From contig CM030360.1 in NCBI GenBank assembly GCA_017893485.1, forward strand, positions 151,591,712-151,655,711: a stretch of DNA of 64,000 nucleotides. Reading direction: 5' to 3'. This stretch comes from Hemerocallis citrina. Its lineage: Eukaryota; Streptophyta; Magnoliopsida; Asparagales; Asphodelaceae. Below, in pieces: positions 10,751-24,879 of this stretch. Position numbers and translations under genes: made by a program. Position 1 is the stretch's first letter; each line of letters opens with the position of its first letter. The notes under the pieces were generated by a model. The model was given only the letters and a program-made list of their open reading frames with translations, ran no database searches and had not been told where the DNA came from.

Positions 10751-11024
10751 CTTGTCAGGGGGGCCCTTGGAACCACCAAGTAGAATTTCTGCACTGCGTT
10801 ACATAGACAAACTATTAGCTAAAGTTATAAATAAATAAGTCAAGACTAGTGTATACCAATGAAAGAAAAAAAAAATGTCATAAACAATAAGAACCTACTC
10901 GCAAGATTCCTTTATTGCCATTATAGAAGCTCCCTTCCAATCACCCGTCCCATTTTGCCAGGAGGAACGTGTAACGCAGACAGTATCTCTTCTTCAGGAG
11001 CATATCCTTCAGTTACTAGCTTTT
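10751..11024 (-). pseudogene. Captured KH-domain gene fragment (two exons)
   Basis: The upstream exon (about 10902-11024) reads EILSALHVPPGKMGRVIGRE and, after a one-base deletion, ASIMAIKESC. The downstream exon (10751-10793) reads AEILLGGSKGPPDK, with a consensus AG before it and AAG|GTAGC after it. Together these give the KH fold's GxxG loop region and following strand. The wording resembles the C-terminal KH domain of plant 3'-5' exonuclease/KH proteins, an RNA-binding context. Only about 55 codons are present, the GxxG loop is frameshifted, and the rest of the gene is absent. I read it as genomic DNA captured by the CACTA, since the intron is kept. Confidence 0.6.
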
Positions 11025-11547
11025 CTGAACATAGATAGCATCAGTCAATAGAAAATCCTATGAAAACCTAGTAAATAAACAATAGTAGAAGTTGGATCCA
11101 AATACTTAACAAGTATCACAGTATCCAGTATACATCCACATAAAATGGATACATCTTATTTCTTTAAAAGTTGTAAATGAAATTACGTTTCAATTGGCTC
11201 TTTGGCATACTAACTCTTGGGAATGAATAGGCCCAAGCCATTATCATTTCCCTTCTGTGTGGAATTCCTTCTACTCAAGAAGGGCGTTCTTCTTCTTGGT
11301 GATGTGAGACTAACCAGCATAACTAATATCTCTCACCTTCTTAAAGAGGCTACAAACCAATAGCCAGTTCAACTATAATTTGTGCAATTATATATGGAAA
11401 GAAGCATGTATCTACACAGGAGGATCTTCGGGCCAATTTTCATCATAAAGTTATAAGAAACAAACGAAGGATGGATTCCTAATGCTAAACTAATTTATAC
11501 ATGGACTCAAATCACACAGACAGGAATATACACATACTCATAAAATT

Positions 11548-11823
11548 CTAAAAACAAAATAGAAGAATTATATGAGAGAAAGTTACATACCAGACACCAC
11601 GCCAAGCAAGACAACGGGCAAAGGAGGTCGACGACGGCGTATTGCGAGGGGCGGTGCAAAGGTTCGACGGTGCGGAGGTGGGGGATGTAGTGATTGGGAA
11701 CTTGGACTTCGACGGCCGTAGGGGGAGGTCGACGGTGGCCCAGTGGCGAGCAACGTGCAAGGGTCAGGAGTCGACGGGGGGGGGGGGGGGGTGGAGACAG
11801 CGTGATTGAGGGGGGGGGGGGGT
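11548..11823 (-). other. GC-rich segment with two long G tracts
   Basis: This GC-rich stretch interrupts AT-rich DNA and could be a 5' leader or first exon of the captured transcription unit. A 70-codon minus-strand frame here has no recognisable domain. G runs of about 18 and 13 bases lie near 11776-11793 and 11810-11822 and could form G-quadruplex on the plus strand. Confidence 0.35.
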
Positions 11824-12162
11824 TTGGAGTAGGGTTTGTAGAGGAGAAAAGGTTGGGGTATTAGGAGAAGAATCGGGGGAGGAGATGGAACTAATTTGAG
11901 TTGTAATTGGATTAGTTAAAATTTTCTATCTTACCCCTATCTACTCAATTTATTTTTGGATATAACAACATTTTTAAAACGATATACAATGTATAGCATT
12001 TTCAAAATGCTGTCGTAGTTAACATTAAAATTTAAAATGACTAAAAGACAGCATTTTCTTTAGAAATGTTGTTATTAATCACTTTTAACAGCATTAACAA
12101 TTAAATGCTATAATAAATATGTTGTAGAAAGTTATATATGTTGTAGTGCACTGACATGAGAT

Positions 12163-12168
12163 AGGCGT

Positions 12169-12228
<60 letters not shown>

Positions 12229-12253
12229 ATATATATATATATATATACATATA
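12163..12253. repeat. (TG)n(TA)n microsatellite
   Basis: About 30 TG/GT dinucleotides are followed by a TATG transition and about 12 TA units. The first MULE is inserted at its right edge. Confidence 0.9.
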
Positions 12254-12254
12254 G

Positions 12255-12780
12255 GGTAACCTTCGGTTGCGAACTGGTGGGTGCGAACTCAGCTTACGAA
12301 CTAAGCTTTTGGCCGTTGGATCCAAAATTTGAGATTCGATGGCTGTGATTGAATCTCAGATCTCGGCAGTTGTTAGCGGGGGTAATTTCGTAATTTTACC
12401 CCCGCTTTCCATTAGCCCCCATTGTCCCTACGCTCACTCTATCGTTTCTCAATCCCATTTCAACCAGTCGAAAAGTCTCGCCCAAAAACTGCCCTCTGTG
12501 GCGAAACCCTAATCCCTTTCAAATCGTCGTCTCTCAACCTCAAACCAAATGGCGAAACCCTAATCCACTTCACTCCGTCGTTGCAAACTCCCAAACGAAG
12601 TGGTGAAACCCTGTTCCCCTTCACTCCGTCGTTTCTCAAGCTCAAAACCTACTCGAAACCATAAGCCCCTTTACCGTGCTTCCCTCTGTCGTATTTCGAA
12701 CTCAAACCCAAATCGAAAGACCCCCTTCTTCCTCTCTCAGAGTGAGCGAAACCCAAATCGAAACCCTAACGGGTGCTCTC
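12255..12780 (+). repeat. Left TIR of MULE 1
   Basis: 526 bp matching 18320-18845 inverted. It carries repeated GGCGAAACCCTAATCC-like blocks and leads into the transposase 5' UTR. Confidence 0.88.
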
Positions 12781-12923
12781 CAAAATCTTTTGTGCGAACT
12801 CCTCCTTCTTCCAAATAGGTATTATTTTTTTCTGTTTCAGTTTCATTATTTTTTGAAATAATATGTAGAATTGTTGAGTAATTGGTTGTGTTGGTTTCTG
12901 TTTCGTTTCCTTTGATAATAGGT

Positions 12924-15215
12924 ATGGATATTGATGAAAGGAGATCTGATGCCGGTGACAATTTTTTGAATGTGCAAGTAGGTGAATTTATCCCGGTTGT
13001 GGACGACCACCTAAAACCAAAGCTCGGTATGACTTTTGATACTTTAGAGCAAGCTGAAAATTTCTATAATAATTACGCTACATGTGGGGGTTTTCAAATG
13101 CGTAAAGGTTCAACAAAATTGAAGGGAATCGTTGTAGTGGATAAGTCGTTTGTTTGTAATAAAGCCGGTATTTCGAAGAGTAAGTGTAATGATTTTAGGC
13201 GGGGGACTACAAGTAGATCCGACTGCAAAGCATTAATTCGTGTGAAATTAAATGAAGAAACACATTCATGGGTTCTTTATTCACTTACTGAATTACACAA
13301 TCATGTATTTACCTCACCCGGTAGAAGACATTTGTTACCACGAAATCGTAATGTGTCAGATTCCGATAAAGTAATAATGGATCAACTTACACAAGCTAAT
13401 ATTCCAACGTGCAAACAAATGATTTTTTTTTGAAAATTCGAGTGGGGGTCATGATAGGGTTGGATTCACCGAGACCGATGCTAGAAATCATGAGAGAGAC
13501 TTACGGGAGGCTATGAAAGGGCACGATGGACAAATGTTGATTGATTTTTTCAATTGGCAAAAAGAAATAGATCCTACTTTTTATTTATGATTTCCAACTA
13601 GATGAGCTTGGTCGGTTGAGTCACTGTATTTGGGTCGACGGTATTGCTAGAAAGAACTATGAAGTATTTGGTGACATAGTTTCTTTCGATACAACATATA
13701 GCACGAACCGTTATGGAATGCTATTTGTTCCCTTTGTTGGAATCAACCATCATTGGCAATCTGTTTTCCTAGGGTGTGGGTTCATCCCAAATGAAACGGC
13801 TTCCTCATTTATATGGTTATTTCAAAAATGGTTAGTAGTAATGAAACATGCACCATTTGGCATGGTCACTAATCAAGATCGTGGGATCAGTGCTACAATC
13901 AAAGCTGTTTTTCCTGAAATTCGCCATAGATTTTGTATTTGGCATATTTTAGATAAGATACCACAAGAGGTGCCTAAAATGAACCAAGATGTTGAGTTTA
14001 TAAAAGCTTTTAAGAATATTGTCTACAATTCTGATGATTGTACTACTTTTGAAGAAAATTGAAAATCATTGCTTTGTAAGTATGGTGTGGAAAACAATAA
14101 GTGGTTGCAAGATAAATTTGAAATTCATGAGAAATGGGCCCCTGTCTATCATAGACCACATTTTTGGGCCGGAATATCAAGTACCCAAAGGAGTGAGGGA
14201 ATGAATGCTTTCTTAAAGAAACATACTCAAAAGAAGTACTCACTACATGAGTTTGCCATAATATTCGAGAGAGTCATTGCAAGACAAAGAGAACAAGAAC
14301 TTTAAGAAAATCATCGTACAATTGAGAAGAAACCAAAATTGAAGACCGAATGGTATATATAGGCACAAATGGCACAAGTGTACACTTTGGTTATTTTTTA
14401 TGATTTCCAAGAAGAACTAAAATCAAGCTTAATATATAATGTAAATTTGGTGCAAGAAGATGAGAATCAAGCTATTTACCTAGTAAAGAAGTGTGGTGAA
14501 ACAGAAAATGCAAAAGTGGTGACTTATTCTAAAGAGACTCAAATGGCTATGTGTGCATGCTTGTTGTTTGAATTCGTGGGCATTCCTTGTAAGCATCTTT
14601 TGGCATATCTTAAGTACACCGATCACAAATAACTACCAAAGCAATATATTTTAAGAAGATGGACCCGAGATGTAATCCGAAGAAGCAATATATTCATTAA
14701 TAGGAGAGGACTTCATGAAGGTAGTAGTGAGAATTTAGGTTCTCGCTATTGTGAGTTGAGTAAATTAGCCCAACAACAAGTTGATATTGGATTAGCTTCC
14801 AATGAAGGCTACGAATTCATGCGGAACAACATGATCAAAAGTATTGAAGGGTTCCATCTTGTACAACCCGAAAGTAGTGACCGGCATATGGAAAATCCAT
14901 GGAAAAGTCTAAAGTTCTCGTGGAGGAGCCTAAGCAATGCAATACGAAAGGAAGGCCTAGTGGAAAGCGATTGAAGCCAAAAAGAGAGAAAGTAAGGAAA
15001 CCTAGATGGTGCAAGGCTTGTGGTACACGCAGACTACACGATTCAAGAAATTGCCCAAACAATTTAAAGGGGTAAACATTCCACATCTTTTAGACATTGA
15101 CTATTTTTAAATTGCTCATCAGCTTAACTAAGTATTTGGTTCTTTTTTAAGTGGGCGCATTGGACATGAAGTAGATCACTCCTCGGGAGAAAGTACCGAT
15201 GACAATGTTGCTTGA
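12924..15215 (+). pseudogene. MULE 1 transposase pseudogene (FAR1 + MULE + SWIM)
   Basis: The start follows a 5' UTR intron (GT near 12819, TAG near 12921). Domains in order: FAR1 DNA-binding (FVCNKAG, SDCKALIRVKL, TELHNHVF), MULE transposase (IVSFDTTYST, TNQDRG, CIWHILDKIP, STQRSEGMNAFL), SWIM finger (MCACLLFEFVGIPCKHLL) and a C-terminal CX2CX6HX4C knuckle (CKACGTRRLHDSRNC). A last intron at 15072-15151 joins in frame to an acidic tail ending at 15215. The protein would cut and paste the element. It is dead: a T-run frameshift near 13430, stops near 13588, 14060 (TGA for Trp), 14303, 14360 and 14630. The second catalytic Asp also reads Asn (TNQD where the sister element has TDQD). Confidence 0.88.
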
Positions 15216-15373
15216 GGGAAGTTCTTCTTTTTTTAGTGTGTTCAATTCTGAATTTTATTATCGGCTATGTTTTATTTTGTTTATAAGTAGGCAATGATGA
15301 CAAAAAATATTTTATACAAGCTGAAGAATATCGGACTTACGTGCGAAAACATTGTTTTGTTTTTTTATAAACA

Positions 15374-17400
15374 AAATTTTTGTTTCAGTTTGAGTTTCAA
15401 CTCATTTTTCAGCTTCAGTTTCAATTCATATTTCAATTTCAGCTTCAACTCATGTTTCAGTTTCAGTGTGAACTCATTTTTTGTTTCAGTTGCAAATCCT
15501 TATTTATAAATTTTTGATCAAATTATGGATCAACTTGTTGGCGTGGCATAGTATTGCAGCCCAAGTGTGAACATAATTATGATGCTTTTCAGTCATGCTT
15601 GATTCAGTTGACAATAATGTAAATCCCTGTCATATGCTAAGTTGTGTTCTGAGCCTACATTTACTTAAAATATGTTAATTAGTTGTGTTGATATCTCAGA
15701 GTAAAAAAGTTTAATATCATCTATCTAAACCCTTTCTTTGTTAATGCTTGCAGTTTGCACGGTTACTGGAGGTTACCGAATGTGTGATGCTGGAAATTCG
15801 TTACAGAAAATTGAGCTCTTCATTGCCATTGGATGATAGTCCTGTATTTTTTTTTCGTAGTCTACTTTTGTAATAGGAAGAATTAGCTTTTGTGGTTGTG
15901 GCCATTGTAATAGGAAACCAATGTATATTTTGTCCACGATTACTTTACTTTGTTACAATCTATTCTAAATCGGGGTTTATTAGCACCTGCATTTATTTTA
16001 TTTTGTTGTTATCAGTTCAAGTATTGTCATCAGTTCAAGTATTGTTGTTATCAAGTATTATTTCAGTATCAGTTTCCAGTCCTTTTCAGTTTCAAATACA
16101 ACTCATATTTCATTTTCACTTCCATTTTCAACTTCAAATCATATTTCAGTTTTAGTTTCAACTCATTTTTGGTTCAAGTTTGAACTCATATATCAGCTCC
16201 TTTTAAGTTCGATATTCAACTCATATTTCAGCTTCAGTTTCAACTCATATTTCAGTTTCAGTTTCAACTCATATATCAGTTTCAGTTTCAACTTGTTTCA
16301 GTTTCAAATACAACTCATATTTCAGTTTCAGTTCCAGTTTCAACTTCAACTCATATTTCAGTTTCAGTTTCAACTCATTTTTTGTTCAAGTTTGAACTCA
16401 TATATCAGCTCCTTTAAGTTCAATATTCAACTCATATTTCAGCTTCAGTTTCAACTCATATTTCAGTTTCAGTTTCAACTCATATATCAGTTTCAGTTTC
16501 AACTTGTTTCGGTTTCAAATACAACTCATATTTCAGTTTCAGTTTCAACTCATTCCAGTTTCAGTTACAACTCGTTCCAGTTTCAACTCATATATCAGTT
16601 TCAGCTTCAACTTCAACTCATTTAACTTCAACTCATATTTCAGCTTCAACTTTCATCTCATATTTCATCAGGTCTAAATTTCATCTCATTTAACTTCGAG
16701 TATCAACTCATATTTCAGCTTCAGTTTGAACTCATATTTCAGTATCAGTTTCAACTCATATTACAACTTCAGTTTTCATTAAATCAAAAATTTACAGTAT
16801 ACAAACTCAAACCTTATTTCAGCTTCAGTTTCAACTCATATTTCAGTTTTAGTTTCAACTCATATTACAACTTCATTTTTCATTAAACCAAAAATTTACA
16901 GTATACAAACTCAAACCTCGTATTACATTATACAGTTGAATATTAATATACAAAATCGAGGCCTAACAGTATAAACTAAAAGATGAAAAAAATGTCGGAC
17001 TTCTGGCGTTGCTGATGCTGAAACGAAACAGCTCGAAGCTCTGTCACGTAGCAAAAGGAGGGAAGTGCTCCAACCCGTACAAAAAATAACATAAAAAGCT
17101 TAGCAATATCGGACTATACTATTATCACCGTAAATTGTAAACAATTGAAGTACATATAGGCTCAGAACAACCTTGCACATAATAAGTTATTATGAAACAA
17201 GTCAAATATAATCAAGCATGAGTATAGCACATATGTTGTCCCAACCACTTATTCATAACCATGATCTCACTACGGCTGCATTATTATGCCTCGCCAACTA
17301 GTTGCAACCACAATCAGAATAATAACTCATATTTCAGTTTCAGTTTCAACTCATTTTTTGTTTAAGTTTCAACTCATATTTCAGCTAAACCAAATTTTGT
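15374..17400. repeat. ~18-bp minisatellite, CAGTTTCAACTCATATTT family
   Basis: Imperfect units of TTTCAGTTTCAACTCATA and variants (CAGCTTCAACTCAT and similar) occupy 15385-15500, 16040-16925 and 17325-17400 inside MULE 1. Unit length varies between 6, 12 and 18 bp. The unit lengths are multiples of three, so long open frames rich in Phe and Gln arise, but I see no sign that they are genes. DNA between the blocks (15500-16040, 16925-17325) shows nothing recognisable. Confidence 0.85.
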
Positions 17401-17805
17401 TTCAGTTTTGCATATGAATAAACCTGTTTCAGCTTCATCTTAGCAATTTTTTTTCACAACTTCAGCTCAACCAAATTGCGGAAAACTCATCAAATAGAAT
17501 CAGGATTTAGTATAGCACTTATTCAGATGCATGATCTTACTACGGCTGCATTATTATGCCACGCCAACTAGTTGCAACCATAATCTGAATAAATAAAACC
17601 TCTTAAAAGATGTCATATGTCTCTAACCGAAAATTTACCAAATTACCCTTCCATTTGCAAAGGAGGAGCACATGTCTCTAACCGAAAAAATAATCAAATT
17701 ACCCCCAAAGATAACTGAGAAGAGAGCGTGAACAATCATAGCCATTCGATGGAGGGTGAAACAGTGAGTAAACAAACTAAATGCTACACTCATTGTACTC
17801 TATAT

Positions 17806-18286
17806 GGGTAGCCTTCCGTTACGAATTGTTCGTACAAATGCTTGTCAAACAGAAGAAGCAGCAAAATGCCTACAACTGTTTGTAATTTCTAGATTGTCAT
17901 CACTGCCTATACCAAAATGCAATAAAGTAAGCAATTAAAATTTTAAAAAGGGAATAGTCAGAATCAAACACTTCCCTCAATTGATATCAATCATCAGTGT
18001 ACTGCCAATAATATATCCATAGTCGAAATCAAGCCATGAAGAAATACTCAGTGAAGCTCAAACGCTTCCTACAAATTCAAACAAAACATTCAATCTCTAT
18101 TAGAAAACACCTCATTGGGTTTCCTACAAATTCAAGAAAGAAAAAGAAAAACGCAACCAAAAAAATCTAAATTTATACCTGATGAAAACCCTAGGGTTTC
18201 CATTTGGAGCTATTTTGGAGCCAACGGCAACCCCAGGTTTTCGCAAGCTGAGTTCGCACACAGAGGTTCGCAACCGAAGGCTAGCC
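17806..18286. mobile_element. Small MULE-derived element nested in MULE 1
   Basis: The left end (GGGTAGCCTTCCGTTACGAA) and the inverted right end (GGCTAGCCTTCGGTTGCGAA, 18286 leftwards) are relatives of the MULE 1 terminus GGTAACCTTCGGTTGCGAA. The pair bounds 481 bp with no transposase. The 9-bp flanks do not match, so either the duplication has decayed or this is an internal rearrangement of the right arm. Confidence 0.45.
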
Positions 18287-18319
18287 ATAACGAAATCGAT
18301 GGAGCTATTAGAGGAGAGA

Positions 18320-19800
<1,481 letters not shown>

Positions 19801-21841
19801 CAAAGTTCCTTTATCCCAATTGTTGATGACCTTGTGAAGCCCCACGTTAGTATGACTTTAAACTCTTTAGAAGAGGCTGAGGATTTTTATAAAACGTATG
19901 GGAGGGTTGGATTATTTGAGGTCCTTAATAGCTTAACAAAATATGTGAAAGGAGAGCTTGTTAGTAAATACTTTGTTTGTTCAAAAGCGGGGGAGCAAAA
20001 GAAGCAGTTAGAGGAAGTTGAAGAAGTTAGCGGACTTAACAAGGTTAGGAGGGGAGGTAGTGTTAGAAGGAATTGCAATGCATTAATTTGGTTGAAATTA
20101 CACAAAGAAAGAGGTGTATGGGTTATTTCAAAATTTAATGAAGTTCATAATCATGGACTTACTTCACCAAGAAGGATGCACTTGTTGCCGGGAAATCGTA
20201 TTGTCTCTAAATCAAAGAAGGTACTAATGAATAAATTTAACAATATAAATATTCCAATACATAAGCAAATGGCATTCTTTGAAAGTTATAGTGGTGGGTT
20301 TAATAAAACTGGATGCACAGAAAGGGATATTCGTAATGTTGAGAGAGACTTGAGGGAAGAGTTGCGGGGTTTTGATGCACAAATGTTGATAGAGTATTTT
20401 GCACTGCAACAATACAAAAATCCTTTATTCTTCTATCAATATGAGACCGATGAGAATGATCGTTTAACTCATTGCTTTTGGTTGGATGGCATTGGTAGGC
20501 TAAATGCTGAACACTTTGGTGATGTGGTGTCTTTCGATGCAACACACAATACAATCGTCATGGGTTGGTATTTGTAGCTTTTGTCGGAAATAATTATCAT
20601 TGGCAGTCAGTTTTTCTTGGATGTGGGTTGATTCCTAATGAAGAAACAAAGTCTTTTGTATAGATATTTGAAAGATGGTTAGAAGTAACTGGTCATCCCC
20701 CGTTAGGTATTGTGACAGATCAAGATCTTGGAATTGGTGGTGCAATCAAAATTGTTTTCCCTCAAATGCATCATAGATACTGCATTTGGCACATTTTAGA
20801 TAAGGTACCGAAGAAATTGAAGGGAAATTCCTTTGACAAAGAATTTAATAGATCTTTCTACGGAAATATTTATGATGCCAAAAGTATTACTGATTTTGAG
20901 GCAAAGTGGAAAGCAATCCTTAATAAGTATGATTTAGGAGATGATACATGGTTGAATGAAATTTATGGCTTGCGTGAAAAATGGGTTCCTATTTATAATA
21001 ATACTTATTTTTGGGCGGGTATGTCAAGTAGCCAAAGAAGTGAGGGCATGAATTCTTTTCTAAAGAAGCATATGACCAAGAAAACTTCTTTGCATGAGTT
21101 TGTCTTTCAATTTGAAAGAGTATTGGCGAGACAAAGAGAGGAGGAACTCAAAGAGGATCATCGAACTCTAGAGTTGCAACTGAAATTGAAGACTTTATTT
21201 CCGATGGAAAAGCAAATATCCCAAATGTACACATTGAAAATTTTCTTCTTATTTCAAAAGGAACTTTGCTCAAGTATGTTATACAACGTAGTGTTGGTTG
21301 AAGATAATGGAAGTGAAGAAAATTATTGTGTTAAACTGTGTGGAAATGCCGAATCAAATAAATTTGTTAAGTATTGCAAACTCAATCAAATGGCAAGTTG
21401 CTTGTGCCTTATGTTTGAGTTCAAAGGGATTCCTTGTAAACATCTTCTAGCATTTCTTAAATACCTTGATCAAAGTAAGTTGCCGGAGCAATATATTGTA
21501 AGGCGATGGTGCCGAAATGTGAAAAGAAAATGTGTTGTTGAAGGTGGAAAATGTAATAACGACGTCCATATCCTAGAGTTTGCTTCTCGCTTTGCTGAGT
21601 TAAATCATTTAGCCAATCAAATTGTCGATGAAGGAGTCACTAATGATGAAATTTATGAATTGGCCCGCAATAACTTGTGCAAGACTATTCAAGAGATACA
21701 TTGTTTGAAACGCTAGCAAAGTGACGGGTTAAATGAAAAAATTCAGAAGAAGGTGAGAAAGGGATTAAACTGTCCAAAATCATGGTGCTAGAGCCTCTTC
21801 ATGCTAAAACTAAAGGTAGACCTAGTGGAAAGAGATGGAAC

Positions 21842-22059
21842 CTGGGGCAGAGCTATGTGGGGGCCCGGGGTGGCCCGGGCCCCCCCAAAATTTTGAAAAA
21901 TTCCTTAAATTTTTGGAAATTTTTTTTTAAAACCCCTTAAATCTATTAAATTTTGTTATTTGCCCCCCCTAAAAATTATGAAAAATACCTATATATTTAT
22001 ATATAGTTATAGAATTTTTTCTTGGCCCCCCTGAAAATTTTGTTCTGGTTTCGCCCCTG
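21842..22059. mobile_element. hAT-type MITE, 218 bp, perfect 8-bp TSD
   Basis: Ends are CTGGGGCAGAGC and (inverted) CAGGGGCGAAACC, the CAGGGGCG-type termini of plant hAT MITEs. GATGGAAC is duplicated exactly at 21834-21841 and 22060-22067. The interior is G/C homopolymers and AT. It interrupts the C-terminal coding region of the MULE 2 transposase. Confidence 0.92.
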
Positions 22060-22433
22060 GATGGAACCCTATACGAGAACAATGCAAAGGTCGACCAAGA
22101 ACATGTAATGTGTGCGGAATGAAAAAAGTTTTGCATTATTCGAGAAATTGCCCAAAAAGAGTAGAAAGGTTATTTATCAACAAGTTTTATTATCAACCAA
22201 TTTTATGTTTTCATTTATCGTGATTTGTTTTAAATATTGATCTTGAATAATTTCATCTTCATTGTTATTTGTTTAGTGAATCTTATGCTCAAGAGGTGGA
22301 TGGCTCCACTGGAGACAGTGAAGATGATACTTCCGATAATATTAATTGGGGGAAGAATTTGGTTTTGTCTAAATTTTTTGAGTTTTGCGTCCCTTTGAAA
22401 GAGGTGGGGGTTCATTCATTATTTTATGTCTAA

Positions 22434-24879
22434 ATTTTTGAGATGAAGTTAGCCGAAGATGAACTTCTTTTAGTGCTCAAGCTTTGTTTGAATTGAATAT
22501 GTTGGTTACGGCTGAAGATGAACTTTTAATGCTCATGCAATGAACACAATACTTTGGTTATGACCCATACAGTTGTATTCAGATTTTTGTTTCTTGCAAC
22601 ATATCCTAATTGTTTCTCTTGTAAATACTGAGCCATACTGTGGTTCTCGCATCTTTGATAATTTGAATTTATCCCCTATTTCAACATCACACTTTAAACT
22701 ATTAATGTATATGAGTGTTTTATGAGTTTCAGCTTCAAGAGAAGCATTTGATCATTTTGAGATGTGCTAGAGGCTAGAGCAACTGAGAAGTGGCAGAGCA
22801 TCATCAGCCGACAGTTACAAGCACAATACTACAAACAAAAACTTGACTTTTTGGAATGTTGTACAAAGAAACTTTGTTAAGAAATGTATCAAAAAGTGCA
22901 GACTCAAACAAGTATGTAATTTTTGTTGGACAAATAGTTTTAGGATGAATCCAATCTGCTCAAAATATGTATATTGAGGTTGTTATGAAAAACTCAAGTA
23001 CTATAGTTAGTTTTGAGATGTAATGTGGCTTATTTTTGTTGCAAACTATGCTATTAAACCATTAAAAAGTTTAATTATTCCTCTGTTTTTTCTCAATGAT
23101 TCAGTCAAATTTGAAAAATGCTTCATACTTTATTTGTTGATGCAGGATTTAGTTTACTTATTCCTCTGTTTTTCTCAATGATTCAGTCAAATTTCAAAAA
23201 TGCTTCATACTTGATTATGAGGGTTTGTTGTTGAATTATTGCATAGTTGAATATGAAATTGTTATATAGCTGAGATTGTTGTATGTATGTTGTTGTTGCA
23301 GTTATTATTATGCTCTTACTTGAAAGGATGTTCTTGTATTTGGTTGATGTGTTATTTATATCCTATATCACGTAGCTTAGCTTTATTCAATGCGTACTTG
23401 CAACTATTAGTTCTTGTTTATATCATAAGTGCTTCTAATATTGAAATCTGATGCTTTCATGTTAAGCTTAAAATCCTAATGCAGCACTACATTTTGCTGA
23501 TGATAAGTTCAGAAGGGAATAGCAAAGACTTGAGCTCCTTTTCTAAAGCAAGTATGTACATAATGAATAAATAATTTCATCCATCCCTCTGTAGACAGTT
23601 AACAAAGCAACACAAATAAGATACACAGAAACATCAGTGTTATATTGATGTAGAAGCACTCATACAGACCAGCATCTCCTTCAAGGCACACACCTACATT
23701 TTCACTACTTGGGATACTCTTCACACTTCAAACACTAACACTGATACAAAGCTTATTAAGAGATTATCTTGTACAGCATCCTAAAAGACAATCACTAATC
23801 CAAATTCATTCTGAAACATATGGAGACTCTGAAACATATGGAGAGCAAAATATATAAAGATTAAAACCATCATTCATCATAGATAAAGAAGGTACATAGC
23901 ATTTATTTGGCTAAAAAATATTGCCCCAGAGAAACAAATTAGACCCCTCACACTTGCATAAACACTTACTATATACATCACTAGTTCCGCTAGTTCTTTC
24001 TCTTCTACTAGTTCTTTTTCATTGAATATCCAACTAAAATACAACCAACCAAAATACAACCATAAAGGCAACATCCACCAAACTAGTACTACTACAACTG
24101 CTACAACCACCAACATACACCAACATCAATCCTTACTTCTTCATGAGAAGCAAGGCCAAACAGATAAAACAGTACAAATCCACAGACAAAGCCAAGCCCC
24201 ATCCAGCAAATAGACCTTTTCTTGTTTCTCTCATCATAAATCTCCTCTCCCAACCCACATAAATAATACTAAGCTCCTAACAAAGATCTTGGACCCTCTC
24301 GAACAGATCATCCCATATCACTTCACTAGCAACAAAATCTTCAGGGTTTGTGCAGTCACAGAGGTGCCTGTTGCATTGTTAAACAGGAACACTCGTGCTG
24401 CATTGTAGATTGCTTCTGTTGGGTACACGCTAGACGTGCCACTGACCCTTCCTCCTTGAGCAAAACATTCCACATTGGAGTGATCCACCTAATAGAAGAG
24501 CAAATAACTAAAGTGAAACTAGACAAAGGGTTCCAATTAAGAAAAAACGACTCACCAAAATTCTAAGGGACTTTTTGAATATCACATTTCATGAATACAT
24601 CCGTATGGCTCAGCATCACACTAATTTTCTTCACTATCTAGGCTTAGAACTTTTTGAATATCACATTTCATGAACTTTAGAAAAATCTCCAAGGAAGCAT
24701 AATGAATGCATCACCAATAGTGTAATATACCATGTCAAAACCAATCTCATATTCAAAGAAGCAATGTCAAAACTAATGCCATATTGAGAAGCAGCACAAG
24801 TATAATTGTAGATGTCAAAAGCAACTGCAAAACTAAAAGTGACCCAAATTAAGTTCATTATTGCTCAGATTTAGAAAAT
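22434..24879. other. MULE 2 interior, mostly without recognisable content
   Basis: AT-rich DNA with no recognised gene. One minus-strand segment near 24280-24360 reads protein-like ([18 protein letters not shown], then LFERVQDLC and a stop) and could be the end of a captured gene, but I cannot name it. Near-duplicate stretches occur at 23070-23135 and 23155-23215 (TTATTCCTCTGTTTTTCTCAATG). Confidence 0.4.

Larger units (their letters stand above)
7140..12148 (-). mobile_element. Non-autonomous CACTA (En/Spm) transposon with captured exons
   Basis: The ends are CACTACAACA (7140) and its inverse TGTTGTAGTG (12139-12148). Both sides carry the 3-bp target duplication CAC (7137-7139 and 12149-12151). 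Joining the flanks restores a sequence like the parallel LTR unit at 27186-27225, which supports a real insertion. Dense subterminal TATAGCGTTT-type repeats fill the left end. No CACTA transposase is visible. The interior holds a complete TRIM, a near-perfect hairpin, and minus-strand exon-like segments including a KH-domain fragment, so it looks like a gene-capturing element. Strand is given by the captured exons. Confidence 0.85.

Noticed and set aside
15892..16625. Phe/Gln-rich open frames that look like a repetitive protein
   Set aside because: They follow the 18-bp minisatellite exactly. The period is a multiple of three, and no start context, splice site or conserved domain supports them.
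23877..24116. A Val/Leu/Trp-rich minus-strand frame resembling a membrane protein
   Set aside because: It opposes an ACAACTACTAC-rich low-complexity stretch, and the hydrophobicity is a by-product.
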